Made by a program: the position numbers and the translations under genes. Source: Bacillota bacterium (lineage in GTDB: Bacteria; Bacillota; Clostridia; Lachnospirales; Lachnospiraceae). From it: a stretch of DNA of 18,231 nucleotides. A model generated the notes under the pieces. It had not been told where the DNA came from. It saw nothing but the letters and a program-made list of their open reading frames with translations, and did not search any database. This document shows positions 15,767 through 18,231 of the stretch, in pieces. How positions within the stretch are numbered: position 1 is the first letter of the stretch; each line of letters opens with the position of its first letter. The DNA is taken from the NCBI GenBank assembly GCA_023413555.1, contig JAEZPG010000020.1, forward strand, positions 1 to 18,231. The letters run 5' to 3'.

Positions 15767-16444
15767 ATGATTAAATTGGCACCATCAATTTTAGCGGCAG
15801 ATTTTGCAGTATTAGGACAAGAAATCAAAAAAGTGGAACAAGCTGGTTGTGACTATCTTCATTTGGATGTAATGGATGGGATGTTTGTCCCTAATATTTC
15901 TTTTGGACATCCAGTCATTCAATCGTTAAGAAAAATCTCGAATCTAGTATTTGATGTTCACCTTATGGTTGAAAAACCAGAACGTTATATTAAGGATTAT
16001 ATCAAAGCAGGTGCTGATATTATTACCGTTCATGTTGAAGCAGTGGAAGATTTAAAAAAAGCTATTGCAATGATTAAAGAACAAGGGGTAAAAGCTTCTG
16101 TTTCCATAAAACCTGACACACCGATATCTGTTTTGACAGATGTTCTCCCTTCTGTGGATATGGTATTGATTATGCTTGTTTATCCTGGTTTTGGAGGTCA
16201 GTCCTTGATTCCTTCGACTGTTGAAAAGGTAAAGGAACTCCGGATACTATGTGAAAAATTAGGATATGACATTGATATAGAAGTAGATGGCGGAATTAGT
16301 ATTGCTAATGTTGGTCAGCTGATAGAAGCTGGGGCTAACGTTATTGTAGCTGGCACTTCAGTATTTTCCGGAGACAGTGAAAGGAATGTAATGGAGTTTA
16401 AGGGGGTATTTATTGATGAGGCTAGAGGAGCTGAAGCTAGGTAA
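15767..16444 (+). CDS. rpe: Ribulose-phosphate 3-epimerase
   Basis: A 225-residue TIM-barrel enzyme that interconverts ribulose-5-phosphate and xylulose-5-phosphate in the pentose phosphate pathway. It begins with the typical KLAPSILAADFA segment. The metal and catalytic residues are in place: His32 and Asp34 in LHLDVMDG, His65 in DVHLMVEKPE, and Asp174 in EVDGGI. The phosphate-binding PGFGGQ loop is at 140-145 and VAGTSVF at 194-200. The strand leading into that loop reads IMLVYPGFGGQ, where most homologues have MSVNPGFGGQ or MTVEPGFGGQ. ATG 15767 is chosen by homology and has GGAGG at 15751-15755; the 11-nt spacing is slightly long. Reading further upstream in frame would add about 31 unrelated residues. 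The pilZ gene begins inside its last 29 nt. Confidence 0.95.
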   Translation: MIKLAPSILAADFAVLGQEIKKVEQAGCDYLHLDVMDGMFVPNISFGHPVIQSLRKISNLVFDVHLMVEKPERYIKDYIKAGADIITVHVEAVEDLKKAIAMIKEQGVKASVSIKPDTPISVLTDVLPSVDMVLIMLVYPGFGGQSLIPSTVEKVKELRILCEKLGYDIDIEVDGGISIANVGQLIEAGANVIVAGTSVFSGDSERNVMEFKGVFIDEARGAEAR

Positions 16445-17105
16445 GTCTATAGAAATATATGTCACTAGAGATCAGTATAAGCTTCGTTTGGTTAGCAAGA
16501 TTGAAGACGTTGCCTATGACCATATTGCAATATCTCTTATTAAAGGCACGAGAAAAGCCTTTCAATTCCAACAACAGGACGAGATAGAATTTATCTATAG
16601 AGATGGCCAGATGCTTTGGAAGTGGACTGGAGTAATCGGTACGATGGAAAAGCTAGATGATTCTTTTGTACATTGTTTATATTCTTCTGAAAAGGGAGTA
16701 AGGTATAATCGGCGTGAAGCCTATCGAGTATTTATAGGAGAGGAAGTCATATTTCATTGGGTTAAACAAGGAAATATACAAGTCTTGCAGGATAATAAGG
16801 AGGCAATCTCTGATGTGGAGGATCCTAGGCTTACAAAGAATGCAAATGGGCTTTTAAAAGATATTAGTGAGACGGGTGCAGGAATCTATTGTAATGAGAA
16901 CCTTCAGCTTCATGATGCTGTCAGCTTTAAGCTGATTACCTGTGTCGGAATGATTCAGTGTATTGGACAAGTAGTAAGAGTAGTTGATGAAAAGAATCAT
17001 CACTTTCATAAATTTGTTGGTATTAGCTTTGTAGAGGTTTCAAATTTAATAAGTAAATTTGTATTTACTGAGCAACGGATGCAGTTAAAGAAGCACAATA
17101 AGTAA
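16416..17105 (+). CDS. PilZ-domain c-di-GMP receptor, YcgR-like
   Basis: A 229-residue cytosolic protein with two parts. Residues 1-95 resemble the YcgR-type N-terminal beta-barrel (LGKSIEIYV at the start, KWTGVIG near 69-75). Residues 97-220 form a PilZ domain with both c-di-GMP-binding motifs: the arginine motif RREAYR at 99-104 (Arg100 and Arg104 of RxxxR) and DISETG at 149-154 (D/NxSxxG). It should therefore bind c-di-GMP. YcgR proteins of this architecture slow flagellar motors or control surface behaviour, but no motility gene is in view, so the target is unknown. ATG 16416 overlaps rpe by 29 nt in another frame, with AGGGGG at 16401-16406 as RBS, which implies coupled translation. thiN follows after 12 nt. 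Confidence 0.88.
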   Translation: MRLEELKLGKSIEIYVTRDQYKLRLVSKIEDVAYDHIAISLIKGTRKAFQFQQQDEIEFIYRDGQMLWKWTGVIGTMEKLDDSFVHCLYSSEKGVRYNRREAYRVFIGEEVIFHWVKQGNIQVLQDNKEAISDVEDPRLTKNANGLLKDISETGAGIYCNENLQLHDAVSFKLITCVGMIQCIGQVVRVVDEKNHHFHKFVGISFVEVSNLISKFVFTEQRMQLKKHNK

Positions 17106-17117
17106 GGAGCCTGTAGA

Positions 17118-17792
17118 ATGATAAAAGAAAAAGTAGGCTTGATACTCACTGGAGGGTATATTGAATCAAAATTTTTACAGGAATTTTTATTGACCCATGA
17201 AGTTTTATGGGTCATTGCTGTTGATAAGGGGCTTATGTCAGCTTATGAGTTATCTCTACCAGTTGATATGATAGTAGGGGATTTTGATTCAGTGGATGGA
17301 GAGATTCTTGCCAGCTATCAAAACAAAAAAGATGGTAGTATTCCAGAGATTATCTATTTACAACCAGAGAAAGATATGACAGATACTCAGGTGGCCATAG
17401 AACAAGGAATGGAGCACTTTGCCTGTCAAGAGGAGATTGTAATTATAGGAGCGACTGGGACGAGACTAGACCATGTCTTGGCTAATATAAATCTTCTCAT
17501 GATACCATTGTATCATCATGTAAAAATCTGTATACTTGATCGCAATAATAAAATCTATCTGGCAAAGGAAGGTTTCACTTTAATAAAGAGTAATTGTTTT
17601 GGCAGTTATGTTTCGTTATTACCATTTACGGAATGCGTTACCGGGCTCACCTTACAAGGGTTTAAATATCCTTTACAGGAACATACTCTAACCCAGGGGA
17701 ATAGTCTTGGTGTGAGTAATGAGGTAATTGGAGAAAAGGCAAGTGTTACCTTTGCCTCCGGTATTCTTATTGTAATAGAGTCCAAGGACTGA
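17118..17792 (+). CDS. thiN: Thiamine diphosphokinase
   Basis: A 224-residue enzyme that transfers pyrophosphate from ATP to thiamine to give thiamine diphosphate. The family motifs are present: ILTGGY at 9-14, VDKGL near 35-39, the acidic metal/ATP motif MIVGDFDS around 52-59, EKDMTDTQ around 89-96 and GATGTRLDH around 112-120. The C-terminal third is the beta-sandwich that binds thiamine. The length is typical of ThiN/TPK. AAGGAG at 17104-17109 precedes ATG 17118. The rpe-thiN association is conserved in Firmicutes (B. subtilis yloR-yloS), and transketolase, the next pentose phosphate enzyme, uses thiamine diphosphate, which gives the pairing some metabolic sense. The stop TGA is followed at once by TAG. 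Confidence 0.94.
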   Translation: MIKEKVGLILTGGYIESKFLQEFLLTHEVLWVIAVDKGLMSAYELSLPVDMIVGDFDSVDGEILASYQNKKDGSIPEIIYLQPEKDMTDTQVAIEQGMEHFACQEEIVIIGATGTRLDHVLANINLLMIPLYHHVKICILDRNNKIYLAKEGFTLIKSNCFGSYVSLLPFTECVTGLTLQGFKYPLQEHTLTQGNSLGVSNEVIGEKASVTFASGILIVIESKD

Positions 17793-17905
17793 TAGAGCAT
17801 ATATATGAATGCCCCGTTACACTCAGTGAGATCGATAGCTTTAGTGAAACGCGAAAAAAAGGGATATAGACACATAGAATTACAATAATAGGGAAATAGG
17901 TAAAG

Positions 17906-17917
17906 ATGTTATAACAT
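17906..17917. repeat. 12-bp perfect palindrome in the thiN-downstream spacer
   Basis: ATGTTATAACAT is a perfect dyad about 90 nt upstream of the next start codon. The 213-nt spacer (17793-18005) has no convincing promoter, terminator or small gene that I can see. The palindrome could be an operator for the downstream gene or chance in AT-rich DNA. Confidence 0.35.
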
Positions 17918-18005
17918 GTAGTCGATATATTATATGAAGCAAAGAATGTCATCATATATCAATGGAATGTTTGAAATGTGATACCTTATCATATAGGAGA
18001 GTAGC

Positions 18006-18231
18006 ATGAATATTAACCTAAGCTCTATTTGGAATCATCAGGAAGCTCTAGATAGTATTGATTTCGTATCAAAGTCAGAGGATGATAAAGCGAAGATCTA
18101 CGCTAGGATTGAAGCGAAGCTAAAAGCTGGAAAAAAGCTTTCACCAGAGGAACGTTACTATCTTCAAAAGACCAATACTCAGATGTACTTGCAATATCAG
18201 AGGATTCGTGCGAAAGCTGAGTCTATGGAAA
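18006..18231 (+). CDS. Hypothetical protein (3' truncated by window)
   Basis: ATG 18006 has AGGAG at 17995-17999, 6 nt upstream, and the frame stays open to the window end, giving 75 residues. The visible part is charged and mainly helical: an N-terminal NLSSIWNHQ stretch, a Lys/Glu-rich helix (AKIYARIEAKLKAGKK) and an LSPEERYYLQKTN segment followed by a Tyr/Gln/Arg-rich helix. No membrane segment, signal peptide or catalytic motif is seen. I do not recognise the family. The strong RBS, good codon structure and position after a clear spacer support a real gene. It may be transcribed separately from thiN, but no promoter could be identified. Confidence 0.65.
   Translation, partial: MNINLSSIWNHQEALDSIDFVSKSEDDKAKIYARIEAKLKAGKKLSPEERYYLQKTNTQMYLQYQRIRAKAESME

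Noticed and set aside
17191..17214. 8-bp inverted repeat TGACCCAT / ATGGGTCA inside thiN
   Set aside because: It is short and within coding sequence; chance is likely.
17815..17851. Possible hairpin terminator after thiN (CGTTACACT / AGTGAAACG)
   Set aside because: The 9-bp stem has a mismatch and a 19-nt loop, and it is followed by an A run and not a T run, so it is not a credible terminator in either direction.
1..18231. CRISPR arrays, tRNA or rRNA genes, insertion sequences and phage or defence genes
   Set aside because: None was seen: there are no regularly spaced repeats, transposase motifs or cloverleaf sequences in the small non-coding fraction.

Overview
The window looks like the chromosome of a low-GC anaerobic Firmicute, most likely a member of the Lachnospiraceae (Clostridium cluster XIVa, the Lachnoclostridium/Anaerocolumna type). 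The evidence is the AT-rich sequence, strong AGGAGG-type ribosome binding sites, near-complete coding on one strand, a PASTA-kinase/PP2C/RsgA housekeeping cluster, and a CUT1 sugar ABC transporter paired with intracellular glycosidases. This assignment rests on gene content and order and was not confirmed by any search. All genes called are on the + strand.

Region A (1-7038) is a carbohydrate operon. It holds the 3' part of a lipoprotein-type solute-binding protein, two CUT1 permeases, a DUF2961/GH172 glycoside hydrolase, a GH32 beta-fructofuranosidase and a PfkB fructokinase. Neither hydrolase has a signal peptide, so an intact oligosaccharide is probably imported and degraded inside the cell. 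GH172 includes the difructose dianhydride I hydrolase, and both glutamates I recall as catalytic in that enzyme are present at the same residue numbers (270 and 291). The most economical reading is uptake of a difructose anhydride and/or a short fructan, ring opening to a fructose disaccharide, cleavage to fructose, and phosphorylation to fructose-6-phosphate. Two intercistronic hairpins lie inside the operon, after the binding protein and after GH172. A 26-bp perfect inverted repeat ends it.

Region B (7039-15644) is a housekeeping operon: def, fmt, a YugP-like membrane zinc metallopeptidase, rsmB, rlmN, a PP2C phosphatase, a PrkC-type PASTA kinase and rsgA. It links start-Met formylation and deformylation, rRNA methylation, ribosome assembly and Ser/Thr signalling. 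The order matches the Bacillus subtilis priA-def-fmt-rsmB-rlmN-prpC-prkC-cpgA-rpe-thiN cluster, except that priA is not next to def and a metallopeptidase gene is present. A sigma-A-like promoter lies just upstream of def. A hairpin terminator overlaps the rsgA stop codon.

Region C (15645-17792) holds rpe, a YcgR-like PilZ c-di-GMP receptor overlapping rpe by 29 nt, and thiN. Region D (17793-18231) is a 213-nt spacer with a 12-bp palindrome, then the start of an unrecognised small protein that runs off the window.

Nothing here is clearly a new defence, mobile or RNA system. The items most worth following up are the compact GH172-GH32-fructokinase pathway, the 26-bp palindrome closing it, the 16-bp hairpin inside the rsgA coding start, and the PilZ gene embedded between rpe and thiN.
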